64,000 nucleotides of DNA, taken from the NCBI GenBank assembly GCA_017311185.1, contig JAESUZ010002613.1, positions 186,001 to 250,000 of the forward strand, written 5' to 3'. A model generated the notes under the pieces. It made no database searches. It was not told where the DNA came from and was given only the letters and a program-made list of their open reading frames with translations. The DNA comes from Proteles cristata cristata. Taxonomy: Eukaryota > Chordata > Mammalia > Carnivora > Hyaenidae. The position numbers and the translations under genes were made by a program. Positions within the stretch are counted from its first letter, which is position 1. Each line of letters opens with the position of its first letter. This document shows, piece after piece, positions 36,115 through 48,954 of the stretch.

Positions 36115-37870
36115 CTAAGAACATTATCAACAGCTTTTTTTGAGCCATAATTCACCTATCACAAAAGCCGTCCACTTAAAATGTACAACTCAATGGCTTT
36201 TAGTACATTCAGAGTTTGCAACCATCACCACAATTAATTTTAGGAAAGTTCATCACGCTCAAAATGAAATCCATCCTCATGGCAGTCAATCCCCATTGCC
36301 TTCCCTGTGCCTCCTCACTCAGCCCCAATCAACCACTAATCACCTCTCTGCCTCTAAATTTGCCTTTACCTTTACCATATAAATGGAATTATACAATGTG
36401 TGATCTTTTGTGATTGGCTTGCTTCACTGTGGCATAATGTTTTCAAGTTTCATCCATACTGTAGTGTGTATTAGAACATTATTCTTTTTTATTGCCAAAT
36501 AATTTCCATTGTGTGGGTATATCACATTTTATTTATCCAGTCATCAGATGCACATTTGTGTTGTTTCCACTTTTTGGCTATTATGAACATTGCTCCTATG
36601 AACATTCATATACAAGTTTTTGCTTGGGTGCAGGCTTTCATTTCTCTTGGGTATATACCAAAGAATGGAATTTCTGGGATGTATGGTGATTTAACCTATT
36701 GATGCACTGCCAAACTGTCTCCAAAGTGGCTATACTATTTTACATTCCCACAAGCAATATATGAGGGTTCCAATTTCTCTATATCCTTGCCAATACTTAT
36801 ATCTGTCTTCTTGATTATAGCCATCCTATGTGGGTGTAAAATAGAATCTCATTGTGGTTTTGATTTTAATTTCCCAAATGACTGAAGATATTGAGCATTT
36901 TTTTCATGTGCTCACTGGCCATGTGTATGTCTTTTCTGCAAAAAAAAACAAACGTCTATTCAGAACCTTGACTTGTTTTTAAATTGCATTATCCACTAAT
37001 ATCATTTGATTCATTTTGAGTTACTTTTTTTTATGGATATGAAATAGGGGTCCAACTTCATTCTTTTGCTTGTGAATATCCAGATTTCTCAGCAACATTT
37101 CTTAAAAAAGTACTCTTTCCCCAATAAATTGTCTTGGCCATTGTGGAAAACCAATTGACCATATACATTAGAAGAGTTGACTTCCAGATGGTCAATCCTC
37201 TTCATTGATCTGTATGTCCTTATGGTAGTATCATAATATATTGATTATAGTAGCTTTATAATAATAGATTTGAAACTGAAGTATGAGTTCTTTAAACTTG
37301 TTCTTTTTTCCCCATAATGTTTATGGGGGGGAGAGAATGAGTGAGTTAGAGAGATAGAGAGAGAGGGAGAGGAAGAAGAGTGGGGGAGGGGCAGAGAGCT
37401 AAGGGGACAGAGGATTCGAAGCAGGCTCTGCACTGATAGCAGAAAGCCCAGCCCCATACAGGGTCAAACCCACAAACCGAAAAATCATGACCTGAGCTGA
37501 AGTCGGACAACTAACCGACCGAGCCATCCAGGTGCCCCTGTCCTCCCTTTTCAAGATTGTTCTGGCTATTCTGGGTCCCTTACACTTTCATATGAATTTT
37601 AAGATCAGCTGGTCAATTTATGTGAAAAAGTGAGCTGAGATTTTCATAGAGATTGTGATGAATTTGTAGATCAGTCTGTAGACTATTCACACCTTACCAA
37701 TATTACCTCTTCTGCAAGAATATGAGATGTCTTTCCATTTATTTAAATCCTTAATTTCTTCCAACAACATTTTGTAGTAGTTTTCAGTGTATAAGTCTCA
37801 CACTTCTTTTGTTAAACTTATTCCTAAGTATCTTATTCTTGATGCTCTTATAAATCAAATTCCTTCCTAA
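36115..37870 (-). mobile_element. Old L1M-type fragment, 3' UTR and ORF2 end, SINE-interrupted
   Basis: Reverse-oriented L1 landmarks appear in order: gtacaactcaatggctttta (3' UTR), then tccactttttggctattatg, gtggttttgattttaatttc, gttctggctattctgggtcc and cctaagtatcttattcttga (ORF2). It is strongly decayed and split by the SINE at 37311-37538. Confidence 0.85.
37311..37538 (-). mobile_element. SINEC copy inside old L1
   Basis: Head (reverse) gagccatccaggtgcccc. GA-rich middle extended. Splits the L1M fragment. Confidence 0.9.
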
Positions 37871-37879
37871 CATTTATTA

Positions 37880-38065
37880 CCTCCATACCTGCACAGAGTA
37901 GTTTAGGATTTACAAAGCCTTGACTATTATAACAACTATGTGAGGTAGGTTTAATAACAACTCTTTTATAGATGAGAAAACTAGTACCCAGAGAAATGAA
38001 AAGATTTGCCTAAATCATTCAGCTAGAAACTGCAAATCTGAGATACAAATTCAGACCTTATAACC
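37880..38065 (-). repeat. MIR-type relic
   Basis: ttataacaactatgtgaggt, gatgagaaaactagtaccca and tcagctagaaactgcaaatc. Confidence 0.75.
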
Positions 38066-38137
38066 CCAGTCTAATGTTCAATCTTAGAGTATGCTGCATT
38101 TCATGGACACAGGTTGTAAATCAATAGCACATACCCT

Positions 38138-38240
38138 CTTGACCTGTATGGTGCAGAGTAAGAGCATAAACTTTGGGATCAGACACACCTGGGTTCCAGT
38201 GCCAGGTCTGCCTCTCATCCCCCTAATCTTATGGAAGTTG
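38138..38240 (+). repeat. MIR-type relic
   Basis: gatcagacacacctgggttc after gagtaagagcataaact. Confidence 0.7.
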
Positions 38241-38546
38241 GGATTCCTCAAAATAAAATGAAGACAGAAACACATTGATTAAGAACTTGGCAGCTATTAG
38301 ATTACTTTCCCCTGATACTGCACTTCTTGGTATATCTTTATCTGCATATTACTTACAGAACACTTTTATATGCTTTCTGACATTTGTTTCATGTACATTC
38401 CATTTTGCTGATATTGTTACAAAGCCTGAAATCACAAATCTTTGAGGTCACATTATCAGATATATGAAATTGTTCCCATAATTTGCATAATCATTGTTAA
38501 AGTCTCATCTATAAGTACAATCTATACAGATGACCATCAAATAATA

Positions 38547-38650
38547 TGTTTTTTACTGTTTGTTTATTTTGAGAGAGAGAGAGCATGAGCAGGGGCCAGG
38601 CAGAGAGAGAAGGAGAGAGAATCCCAAGCAGGCTCTGCGCTGTCAGCTCT
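38547..38650 (-). mobile_element. SINEC fragment
   Basis: Only the A-tail, GA-rich part and aagcaggctctgcgctgtca remain. Fused to an L2-like end. Confidence 0.8.
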
Positions 38651-38765
38651 CCAACTACAATTCCATGAAGGCAGGGATTTTTGTCTCTTTCTGCCCACAG
38701 TGCCTAGAAGCAGGCCTGGCACATGGTAGGAGTCAAGTATTTATTGTGTGAATGAAAAATAAAAT
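38651..38765 (+). repeat. L2-type 3' end
   Basis: ccatgaaggcagggattttt and aggcctggcacatggtagga. Confidence 0.65.
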
Positions 38766-38944
38766 TTTAAGTGTTTAGTTGTCTGTGGTCTTGTACCAAA
38801 TGCCCTACAAAGAGGTATATAAATATATGTATACAAGTTAAGGAATTAAGGAACATGAAAACACTTCAGTACTTTTTACGTGGGAAACCAAAGTTAATAT
38901 AAATGATCAATATAAACACAGAGAGACTAACCTTCAGCTGTGTG

Positions 38945-39190
38945 TAGTAGTGAGAAGAACAAGTAAGAAGACGTAAGTTTTATACCCCTACCAACCCATG
39001 ACTCTTAGTAAGTCACCTAACCTCTGTGAACCTTAATTCCCACATACATAATAAAAAACACATTTTTTAAAAGAAAAGATAATGCCCCTCCAACAGAGAT
39101 CTTGTGAGGCTCAAGTTAAATAATACATGTGGTAGTAAGGTATAAACTATAAAATACTACACAAATGTGCAGTATTATAATAATTACTAT
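38945..39190 (+). repeat. MIR-type relic
   Basis: agtaagtcacctaacctctg and atcttgtgaggctcaagtta. Confidence 0.7.
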
Positions 39191-39272
39191 CCTATTCTGT
39201 AAGCATGAGAAATGTTAATACTTCTGAGAAGTAAATGAATCATGAAAAGGGATATGAAAGCATGTCTCCTAG

Positions 39273-39478
39273 GGGCGCCTGGGTGGCTTAGTTGGTTAAG
39301 CGTCTGACTTTCGCTTAGGTCATGATCTCATAGTTCGTGGGTTCAAGCGCCACGTCAGGCTCTGTGCTGACTGCCAGCTCAGAGCCTGGAGCCTGTTTCA
39401 GTCTGTGACTCCCTCTCTCTCTGACCCTCCCCTGCTCACGCTGTCTCTCTCTCTCTAGAAAAAAAAAAAAAAAAAAAA
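39273..39478 (+). mobile_element. SINEC copy, very young, pure A tail
   Basis: Perfect duplication AAAGCATGTCTCCTAG (39257-39272 and 39479-39494). The tail is an uninterrupted A run of more than 20 that has lost the usual AAATAAA motif. Confidence 0.96.
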
Positions 39479-39655
39479 AAAGCATGTCTCCTAGAAATTT
39501 GGCCAGAAAAGTAATGTGATCAACTTTTTCCATTCATTCTCATCAATGAAATGAGAAAATAAGCATTTGGGTACATTAAATATATGTGCATTTGAAATAT
39601 AATTTTAAATTCCCTGCTCTATTCTCACCATATTTCTCTTTAAAAAATAATTTAA

Positions 39656-39864
39656 GGGGCGCCCGGGTGGCTTAGTCGGTTAAGCGTCCGACTTTCACTC
39701 AGGTCATGATCTCGCGGTTCGTGGGTTCGAGCCCTGCGTCGGGCTCTGTGCTGACTGCCAGCTCAGAGCCCGGAGCCTATTTCAGTCTGTGACTCCCTCT
39801 CTCTCTGACCCTCCCCTGCTCACGCTGTCTCTCTCTCTCTCCTAGAAATAAATAAAACATTAAA
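39656..39864 (+). mobile_element. SINEC copy, young
   Basis: Perfect duplication AAAAAATAATTTAA (39642-39655 and 39865-39878). Close to the young subfamily consensus. Confidence 0.94.
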
Positions 39865-40559
39865 AAAAAATAATTTAATTCAATTGCAACTTAAAAACAC
39901 CATTCTTAGAAAAAAACACTCCAAAAATGTACATTTTTGGTTTTGTTAGAAACGAAAAGGAAAACTCATGTGCAAAATAGTAGCCTTAGTTTTCGACTAC
40001 CAGATAAATTCTTAAAGTAAACTACACAAGGGGTTAGATTTTCTTAAGTGAACAAATAGCCTTTATCATTATTCCAATTTGACAGGGCCAACCCAGATAG
40101 GAAACTCTCCATTATTTGCAAAACAAAAAAGCCATCCCAACAGCCACATAATAAGCTAACTGCATTTGATTTAAAAGGTCATCTGAATCAGCCCAGTGGC
40201 TTAGCAACAGTGTTTGGAGTTGCCGAGAGACCTAAGATGCACATGAACTTGAATTTCTTGGTCCTAAACACGTGAAAGCTAACCAGCCACTGAGACATTT
40301 ACCAAAAGAATACTGGCTTTCATGAGAGAGTCTACATGCCTGGATAAAATTCCCAACAGTGAGCTTCTAATCACTAGCCACAATTAATTTGCCTGAGAAA
40401 TGATATTCAACCTACCAGCTCCTCAGGGACTCCCTTTGGATTTATATTTAAATTACTGAACATGACCATTGGTAAGATAATTTACCATTTGGGGTTGGGG
40501 AAAAAAAGGAATCCTTGTAACAAAACAACCATAGAATTAAAAAATTGCTGAAATGGAAC

Positions 40560-40790
40560 AAGTAATGGCTACTACTTATTAAGTCCTCATCATTCAACAA
40601 ACATTTACTGAGTGCCTACCATGTGTTCAACAGTGAACAGACAAAATTTCTGCCCTCATGGTACTTACTCCCATGATATTCTATTTACTCATTAAAGCAA
40701 CCCTATTTGGTAGTCATGACTTCTAACTTCTATAAATTGGCAATTTGCCTGAGGTTATACAGCTAACTTGGTCTCCCAGACTTCAAAGTC
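40560..40790 (-). repeat. L2/MIR-type relic
   Basis: ttcaacaaacatttactgag, accatgtgttcaacagtgaa and cctgaggttatacagctaac. Confidence 0.65.
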
Positions 40791-41090
40791 CAAGCTTTTA
40801 ATTGAACTGACAAATTTCCTATCTGATACAGACTAAACTTTCCATTCAGGAAAGCAGCCAGAGTAGGATTTGTGTGAGGTGACCTAAGGAGAGAAGCATG
40901 GACATAAAGATATTTTCCACCTGGTTCCCTGAACATTTTCTTAATCAACCAAAACCTTTTTGTAGTTGGTGGTCACTAAGTAGACAGAATAGACACACCT
41001 AAGGCTGTTTCTTTACTTTGGGAATGTGTTCACTTCAGAAAAGCAGGAGAGTTTTGAATTTTTAAATAACTTTAAAACTTTTACACTGGA

Positions 41091-41329
41091 GACATCTGGG
41101 TGGCTCAGTCAGTTAAGCTTCTGACTCTTGATATCAGCTCTGGTCATGATCTCATTCATGGTTCTGAGATCGAGCCCCACATCTGGCTCTGTGTTAAAAG
41201 AGGGGAGCCTGCTTGGGATTCTTTCTCTCTCTGCCCCTCCCCCACTTGTGCATGTGTCTACATGTGCACACACATGTGTGCATTGTCTCTCTCAAAATAA
41301 GTAAACATTAAAAAATAAAAATAAAAAAT
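41091..41329 (+). mobile_element. SINEC copy, older subfamily with TG/CA insertion
   Basis: Perfect 17-bp duplication AAAACTTTTACACTGGA at 41074-41090 and 41330-41346. Contains an unusual catgtgtctacatgtgcaca stretch before the tail. Confidence 0.95.
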
Positions 41330-41499
41330 AAAACTTTTACACTGGATTTCTAACACCTAGCTGCATTAAGATTTCTTTTTAAAAGTAGACTTGCCACCGC
41401 AAAAAGATAAACCAGTATCTTCACATAGTCCTGCCTTCAAACTTTCATATGCCTCTGAAGCCTTTCTAAACTTTGAATTTTGTTTCTTGTTTTTACAAC

Positions 41500-41650
41500 A
41501 TACACATTTCTTAGGCATCCAGTATGTGCCAGGTACTGGAGCAAATGCTGAAAGCACAAATATGATGAAGTCAAAGTCTCTGCTATTAATAAGTTCTCAA
41601 TCTCATGGGGCAGATGGAAACACAAATAGATCATTTCCATGGAGTGCTAA
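41500..41650 (-). repeat. L2-type relic
   Basis: atccagtatgtgccaggtac and agtctctgctattaataagt. Confidence 0.55.
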
Positions 41651-41824
41651 GTGATATTCACAGACCTAGGGGAGCCAAAGGGGTGGGGGTAAATCTTAAC
41701 TTCTCTGGAGGAATCAGGGAAGGTTTCTGGGAGGATGCCTGAGTCTTAAGAAAAGGAGAAAAAGAGGAAGGGGAAGGACATGAAAAGATAAATAACTACC
41801 TGTGACTTGGACATGAGTACAAGG

Positions 41825-42000
41825 CAGAGTGTACTTCCATTTATTCATTCAGCAAATCTTTTTTGAGCCACATATATTTGCCAAATCTGGGCCAAATACT
41901 TTCTTGGGTTAACTCTTAAGCATCACACAACTCTTCAGGGTGAGTTATTATTATCATTTTATAGAAAAGAGGTCTGAGGATCTAAGAACTTAAGTAATTT
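41825..42000 (-). repeat. L2/MIR-type relic
   Basis: tttattcattcagcaaatct and attattatcattttatagaa. Confidence 0.6.
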
Positions 42001-43149
42001 TACTTGAAACAACTCAGTTTACCTTTGCAAAGTTCTATTGGAAAGTCCTTTCTTAACACGGAGTTAAAAGTTTCTAACACTGAGCTAGAATTTCCGTCTT
42101 TTGCCTCAGTTCTATTCCCCAAACTTTTTTCACCAAATCTACCCCTCCCCCAATGATGATGATGATTTTGATAGTCTAAAGAAAATAATATAAAAGGGCA
42201 AATAGATTACTAAAATACTCATCTATAATGGTTGAATCCATAAAAAAGGACAATGTATTTGACCCAAACTCATATATTAAAGCCTTCATTCAAAGATTTA
42301 AAGACTACAATTCAACTTAAACTTCAGCTTTGTAAAGTCAAAGCAAGGAAAGATAAGCTTAAAGTGCTAGAATGCTACAGAAATCTATTTAAATACTATA
42401 TGGAGATAAACTGCCAAAAGAAAAAAAAAGAAATTGACAAAGTACGTCCTGTTCTAAGGGAACAAAGATGAGTTTGGAGACCCAAGGCCTGTTTAAGCCT
42501 TTCACAGTCCTCCAGGTCCCTTCACGGTTTCCTGTTTTCCTGATCTCACACACCCTACTTTGGCAGTTTCCTTAAAATAATCTATACTTAGATTTATTTG
42601 CTCAGCCCTCACTTTATTAGGGTGAGCTGAAGAGTGTGGTTTTGAAGTATCCTACTGAGAACAAGAAACACAATTTAAATAAATTAAACGGGATTTTAAA
42701 ATTTTCCGTTAAAGTGTTTCAGCTTATATTTGGGGCAGGTACTCTGCTCAGTGGGCAAACAGCATAAATCTAATATGAAAGAGGCTCTTTTGCAAAGTGG
42801 GCAGTGCCACCAGCCTAAGTGTAGAGAATGATCCTTCAAAACAGCGCTCCTCACTCTTAAAAGCTAGTGGCCATGTCCAGAAGGCAGAATTTGACTCTCA
42901 TTTTAACGAGATTGTAAAAAATTGACATTTACAGTTTAAACAATGGCTTCAGGTTAAGAGGTATGTATGTTATCGCTCTACTATTTACACATAGATTTGG
43001 GGAAATTTTTTGAGTAACTTATTGTTTTCTCAATAGCTGACAGCCTAAGGTTCAAATCAAAATATGGAAATTTTAAAGTCACAATCACATACACCCAGAG
43101 TCTACTCAATTAGCCTTCACATGAGCAAATAGCAAATATGTCCCTTCTA

Positions 43150-43415
43150 AAGAAGCAGTGTAATGTAGAAAAGCAAACACAGGTTTTATAATCAGGCAGG
43201 CCAAGGTTGAAATCTGGCTTTATCACTTAGTAACCATAACAAAGCTGGATGAGGTTTGGCAAGAGACTGAACACAGTGACCTTCGCTTTCCTCCTGAGTA
43301 AAAAAGGGACTATAATAATTACTTTACAGAACTGCTGTGAGGACTGAATTGGGCAATTTATTTAAAGTGTCTCATATAGTGCCTGAAACAGAACAGAGTA
43401 AGCACCTCAAAAGTG
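43150..43415 (+). repeat. MIR-type relic
   Basis: agaagcagtgtaatgtagaa, aatctggctttatcacttag and agaactgctgtgaggactga. Confidence 0.8.
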
Positions 43416-43764
43416 TTTGCTGAAAAAATATTGAAAAATCTTTACTATCAACTAATAATAATAGTAACAACAGCAATACAAATTGAGAATAGCAAATGAT
43501 ACTTCATTTTGTTCTAGTTTTTTTTAATATAAAATATTTAAATATTGTTGCTGTTACAGTTTTTAAGCTTCTAAGTATGTTGGTAATAGACTATAAAAGC
43601 ATACCTCTTGCCCAGCATCCTGTCGTTCAAGGAAAGACATGATGGATACCACTCCTGTATTCTATATCATCTTACCATCAGCATTTTTCTGGTTCTGTCT
43701 TCTCAGCTATTCTACAAATGTCTCCATCAACAAAAGTTTTTCTCTGTTACCAGTAAAAACTCAC

Positions 43765-43952
43765 CTAAAAACAATGTTTGTGTGTGAACTGATGTTTTTG
43801 CCTCCATACACAGTACTGATCCAGGCAGGCCTTGGTCTCACACCCCACTGTTTAAAACAGTCATCAGAATATTCCTTAAAGTTCCATAAATGAGGTTCAA
43901 ACATGTCATTGATACCATCAGTACAAAAAGGCATGACCATTTCTGTGCAAGC
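43765..43952 (-). CDS. PRCP: PRCP coding exon, probably exon 8
   Basis: This 188-nt exon encodes 62 residues plus two bases. It starts ACTEMVMPFCTDG, includes NDMFEPHLWN and QWGVRPRPAW, and ends NISSHTNIVF followed by the first two bases of a Ser codon. It returns the chain from the cap domain to the hydrolase core. A sequon N-I-S is present, as in human PRCP. The acceptor is tttttag before GCT and the donor is TTTAG followed by gtgagttt. Several conservative substitutions against human (for example FKEYSDDCFK) fit normal divergence between carnivores and primates. Confidence 0.95.
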
Positions 43953-44364
43953 CTAAAAATGACAAAATGAAGCATAAAATGTTAAATAACTCATCCAAAG
44001 TTATTTTTCTAGTAGCAGCAAAGCTAGAGTTTGACCTCCGGTGGTCTTGCTTCAGAGCGCCTGTTCTTCACCTCTGTCATACCACCTCTCATCACTCCTG
44101 GAAAGACTCAGCTGAGAAGTAAAAAAACAAAACTTAGGGCTATATATTCTTCATTTGTAAACTGTTTTCTTTCATATCTATTATCATATTTAATCCTTGG
44201 GAAGGAAAGTATTATTATTATTAGTTTCATGCAGATGAAAGAATGGAGGCTCAGAGACTCAAGTTAGATTCCCCTTCTTTTCTTCATCCATAAAATACTT
44301 CCTTTATAGGACTTGTCCACATACATTGTAATATTAGTATATTTTTCACCAAGCTATATTTAAA

Positions 44365-44490
44365 GGTGAGAGCATGTCCTATGTATCTTTGTATCTTTGG
44401 AGCCTGGAAGGTTGCCTGACACATGGTAAGTACCCAGAATATACTTGGTGATGATTACATGAATGAATGAATGAATGAGTGAATGAAGCT
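44365..44490 (+). repeat. L2-type 3' end
   Basis: gttgcctgacacatggtaag and gaatgaatgaatgaatgagt. Confidence 0.6.
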
Positions 44491-44596
44491 AATGGGGCCC
44501 AGATTTGGACCCAGGTTATCGACAAAATCTTGTGAACTCGCTTATAGTATAACCATAACAGTGAAAGGTTCCACTTGAGAAAACACACAAGCTTAC

Positions 44597-44761
44597 CTGA
44601 TAGCTCCAACCCTGGATTCCCAGACTGCTAGTTGTTGTCTCTGATATATTCAGGCATCTTGCCTGGCCTGAGTAATTGTAGTATATATTCAGAGCTTGGA
44701 AAATATTCTGCAGCAGCTGTGGATCAGATAGACTGGGATTGTTCAAATACTTGCACACTAC
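44597..44761 (-). CDS. PRCP: PRCP coding exon, probably exon 7
   Basis: This 165-nt exon, phase 0 at both ends, encodes 55 residues. It begins VVCKYLNNPSLSD, continues through LLQNIFQALNIYYNYSGQ, and ends LGWSYQ-like (here GIQGWSYQ). Two N-glycosylation sequons are visible, N-Y-S and N-I-S, and both are expected for this heavily glycosylated lysosomal enzyme. The first codons lie before the first internal Met (MCKY in one reading), so the exon starts at the gatgacag acceptor rather than at an ATG. The donor is TATCAG followed by gtaagc. It sits 644 bp from the next coding exon. Confidence 0.95.
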
Positions 44762-45019
44762 CTGTCATTTTAAACACATATAAAGTAAGAAGAGTCAGAA
44801 TATATGTATAAAATCATAATTTTAATGAAATAAAGAAATATGATTGTGATTTGCCTATAAAACAATCTTAAACATCTAACAGCATTGCTTGACAGTGCTC
44901 TCTCTTGAGTATAAACCTGTTCAAAATGAATAAACCATTACTCTCCAAGTGCAAAATTTAAGTTACTCTCCAAGCTATAGAAATAAACCATAGGCATTTG
45001 CATGGTACACAAAGTTGTC

Positions 45020-45410
45020 CACACCTCCCACTGTAGCCTCATCTTTTGCAGCCTTTGTTCTAGCCTAGCAAAACCTTTCCCAACACACCAGGCTCTCTTT
45101 CTCCTCTTTGCCTTTGCTCACCCTAAAAGACCCTTTTCCCACTCCCATACTCCAGGAATATCTGACAAACACTAATACATCTTCTATAATACTTAGCTGA
45201 AGTATCACCTCCTCTCTGAGTCCATCATTAGCTATGCCCTCCAGCTGGGGAGAACTAAATCATACTCCCTTTGTGTTTCTACTTCTATTCTGTACTTGCT
45301 TTTATCAGAACCCTGATAACATTGTACCGTACTCATCTGATTCTACGACATCCCCCCTCAGCACTCAGCAGGATATCTGACAATTAAATGCTAGCTGAAT
45401 GAATAAATAC
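45020..45410 (+). repeat. L2-type relic
   Basis: agctgaagtatcacctcctc and agcaggatatctgacaatta. Confidence 0.55.
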
Positions 45411-46029
45411 ATTGTTTTAAAAATGCAAAATTTATGAAATTACTTACGAAAAAACTATACCAAGCTGTGGTGTGATAAGAAATACATCAGGCAGCAACCC
45501 AGCTTCCAAATATTCCTATCACTAGACTACCACCAGCATCTGAAATCTAGTACCTAAAAGTCACAGACAATACTCGTGGTCAGAAGTGAGGGCAAGAGCA
45601 ACTAGAGAGAGGCATGGGGAACTTTCTGTGGTAAGGAGATAGTCCTTATCTTCATGGAGGTCTGGGTTAAACAACAAACAGTTCACTTGCAACTTGTACA
45701 GTTCACTGTATATAAATTTTATCTCAAGAAAAGAATTATAAATAAATATTGAACTCTAATTAATGATGATAAAGGTGAAGTATTCCTGAGAAGTACACTG
45801 ACATCTCCAACTTATTCTGAAATGCATTTTAAAAATAAGATGGAATGAAAGATAGACAGATGGCTAGCCAAAAATATCTGTGCTAAATCAAATATAGCAA
45901 AATATTTGTACAGAATTTGGGTGGTATTTTTAATGGGTGTTCACTGTCCAATTATTTCAATGTTTCTGTGTTTGAAATTTTTCACAATAAAACATTGGGG
46001 AAAAATCAAAGCCAATGGTGTCACAGCTG

Positions 46030-46260
46030 AATAACACTACCACCTACTGATTACTGAGCTCTGGGTTTACAACCATTATATTATATAATCCTCAAGCCAT
46101 CTTATCAGATATACTGTTGTCCATTATTTTATAAAAAGAAACTGAATCTTGTGTTAAATCACTTTATTCGAGGTCATGTACCTAGCAAATGTTAAGATCT
46201 AGATACAACCCAGATCTCTCCAGCTATGAAATACACACCTTATCCATTGTGCTACACAGC
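46030..46260 (-). repeat. MIR-type relic
   Basis: aatcctcaagccatcttatc and cttatccattgtgctacaca. Confidence 0.6.
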
Positions 46261-47904
46261 TTAGAAAGCATCCCTTATGAAATAGCCCCAATGGCAAGGG
46301 AAACACATTCAGCCTGCATCATGAAGTCAGTGATTTGGTCTTTTCTCATTTTGTATGGAAAAGATGCATACAACAGGCAAGTTCTGGTTTAAAAAAAAAA
46401 AAAGAAACAGGAAGAGAGAGGGATGAGTTGAAAGTAAAAGGAGCCAAGAAAGAAAGAGCCTAGTTCCCCTACTTCAGGGAGAGACTCCGAGCAACAAGAG
46501 AAACAAGGCCAGGGCTGGGGACATGCCTGGAAGGAAGGGCACTAAGAAACGAAGGGAACCGCAGAAAGCAACCCAGCCTCTCCTCCTAGTTCTGCTTAGG
46601 ACCAGTTTCCAGCAACACCTTTCTGAAAAAAGGGGAAATGTGAAAAGGCTGAAGAAGTGAATCATAAGGAAAATTCAATGTCTCTCCCCAAATGCATTCA
46701 GCACAAAAATATTTCTGTGAAACGTTAAATGGTACTTTGTAGAAGAAAAGGTTTCCGAGTCAAACAATTTGAAGAAATGTTGTGTCAGCAAATGTGAACA
46801 GTGTACTTGACTGCAGGAATCCTCAGAGTCTTGAACTTGCTCACCTGCAATGTGGCTTTCCAAAAGGGATAGAGAGTATGCACTATTTCCAGTAAGTTTC
46901 TGAAAATAACAAGTGTAAGAAAAGTCAGAAAGTAAGATTCCAAATAACCTGGATATACCTTATAAAAGTAACAGTGAGGTCATAGGAGTAAGATATACCT
47001 GAAAAGGTGTACATAAACAGTATTGAGCTAAGCTGAGAACTTCACAAACCTATCAAGCCTAAAGCAAGAAGAAAATGCAAGCTGAAGGAAAAAAAAAGGC
47101 CAAACAGTGTCTTACTTTTCTACAACTTTCATTTATTCATGGTAAGTCAAAATATACCTAACATTTCTTGGAAAATGTTCCTAAGAAATATGCCAATCGT
47201 AAACACTCAAGAAAATGTGGAAATCAAGAACCAATCACACAGAATTTGTTAAACTATTCATCGCCAACCGTTGGTCAGCATTCCTTCGTGACTGTGGACA
47301 CCTATGGTGGAACTCAGCTGTTTCCAAATGCAGCACACAGCTATGGAAGGGACCCGTGGCATGCACAGGAGAGCATTATGTACAAGCACAGTGTGGTAGA
47401 TGAGGCAGGGTGACAGTGTAAGCCAGGCAAGAGGAAAAGGGAGAGCAACGACAGACCAGTGGCCTAAAACTCTGTTAAAGAACAGTAGCAAAGTGAGTGT
47501 GACTCACATGCTGGCATCAGATCCCCTCTCAGAGCTAGAACACTGGGCCTCTGTCAGGCAAAGAAAAGGAGCCCCCATGAATAGCCATCTCTTCAAACAG
47601 CAGTTACTGTCACTCCTTAAAAGACACAGGCATGGCTGGGGACCGGCACCGGCTGACAATACTTGGGTTTCGGCAGCCCAGTTACTCAGAGAGAACATCG
47701 TGGTCAGGAGGTTGGCGTCTACTCATAGAAATTCCATATCCAGATTAAGGGCACTCCTGGGCCAGCTGTCCTCTGTGAGGACAGGGCTCGTTTGGAGTCC
47801 AGTTCTGAGCACCACACATTAAGAAGGACACTGATCAACATGAGAAAATCCAGAGGGGAGCAATCAGGATGGGGAGGTGAGGATAAGTTGAAGCAATCCT
47901 GCAA

Positions 47905-48125
47905 TTGCTCATTTGTAACATTTTCCCAATCTTTCATTACTACAAATAAGGCCACAAGAAATAACCTTGGGTCTAAATCTTTATGTACACCCTTAACTGT
48001 TTTCTTGAGATAAATTCTTAGAGGAATTATTAGTTCAAAGGAAATAAACATTTTTAAGGTTTTTTGCTACATCCTGTCAAGCTGCCTTATAGAAAGAAAG
48101 CACCAATTTACAATTCTACTGGCAT
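47905..48125 (-). mobile_element. Old L1/HAL1-like fragment
   Basis: It resembles the reverse complement of an L1ME/HAL1 3' segment (actacaaataaggccacaag, then gataaattcttagaggaatt). Assignment is tentative. Confidence 0.45.
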
Positions 48126-48749
48126 ATTCTATAGAAGGCCTAAACAATATCACTTAAATTTTTTTGTAAAATATTTACAAATTTACTGAGGGAATTTTAT
48201 TATTTTAGATGCTTCTAAAGTTCCTTTCTAACTGAAAAATTCTTTGATTCCAAGCATCATCCTCTGGCATAAACAACACAATCTCTACATATCTCTGTGT
48301 ACTTCCTTAACAATCATGGCAGCAAAGAATGAATAAAGTTTTCAAAAAATTACTGGAGCTATACTAGCAAAACCTGAGCACCAGTCCTATGCTTATTCAA
48401 AAAGAGATAATCATGTACCTTATAAATGATCCATAGGTCATTCATCTAATACTCCCTTCACCTGAAGCTTAGTAATGTGCATGCAGTTATTAGTCCAGTG
48501 ATGATTACAAGCACTTGGCCCGTTGATTGTTTACTGGGGGCCTATAATAACAAAGAAAAAGAATCCCTGCCAACTACTTCCATTCAGAATACTCAATACT
48601 CATGTAGCCCCTGTACAATATTTCCTATTTATTTTGTGGACACTATCAAATTAACTTCTTCCAAACAATTTCTCCTAAGGTATAGCATTTCTACTTAGGT
48701 CATAAATTCACTGAACTAAGGGCAGCTGGGACTGATGGTACAACTATTA

Positions 48750-48925
48750 AACGTTCCTTGTGGTCAGGTGCTTTCCTTAAAATGACCCAGGGAAAAAGCA
48801 TATAACGACCATCCCCACATCACAGAGGAGAAAACAAGCTCAGAGAGGTCTGGCTAAAGATACACAATTTTAAAACTATGAATATAAGTTCTGAACCCAC
48901 ACTTTGGCCACAAAGTCCTAGTATA
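48750..48925 (-). repeat. MIR-type relic
   Basis: cacagaggagaaaacaagct and gttctgaacccacactttgg. Confidence 0.55.
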
Positions 48926-48954
48926 ACACTGTCTCTCTGTTATTATATACAACA

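Larger units (their letters stand above)
35038..43764 (-). other. PRCP: PRCP last intron (8.7 kb)
   Basis: No coding exon is recognisable. It holds SINEs at 35590, 37311, 38547, 39273, 39656 and 41091, an old L1 at 36115-37870, and MIR/L2 relics. The rest is AT-rich unique sequence, notably 42000-43100, where I see nothing definable. Confidence 0.85.

Noticed and set aside
47400..47822. 140-codon plus-strand open frame inside a PRCP intron
   Set aside because: No recognised domain and it is antisense to PRCP. It is not supported as a gene.
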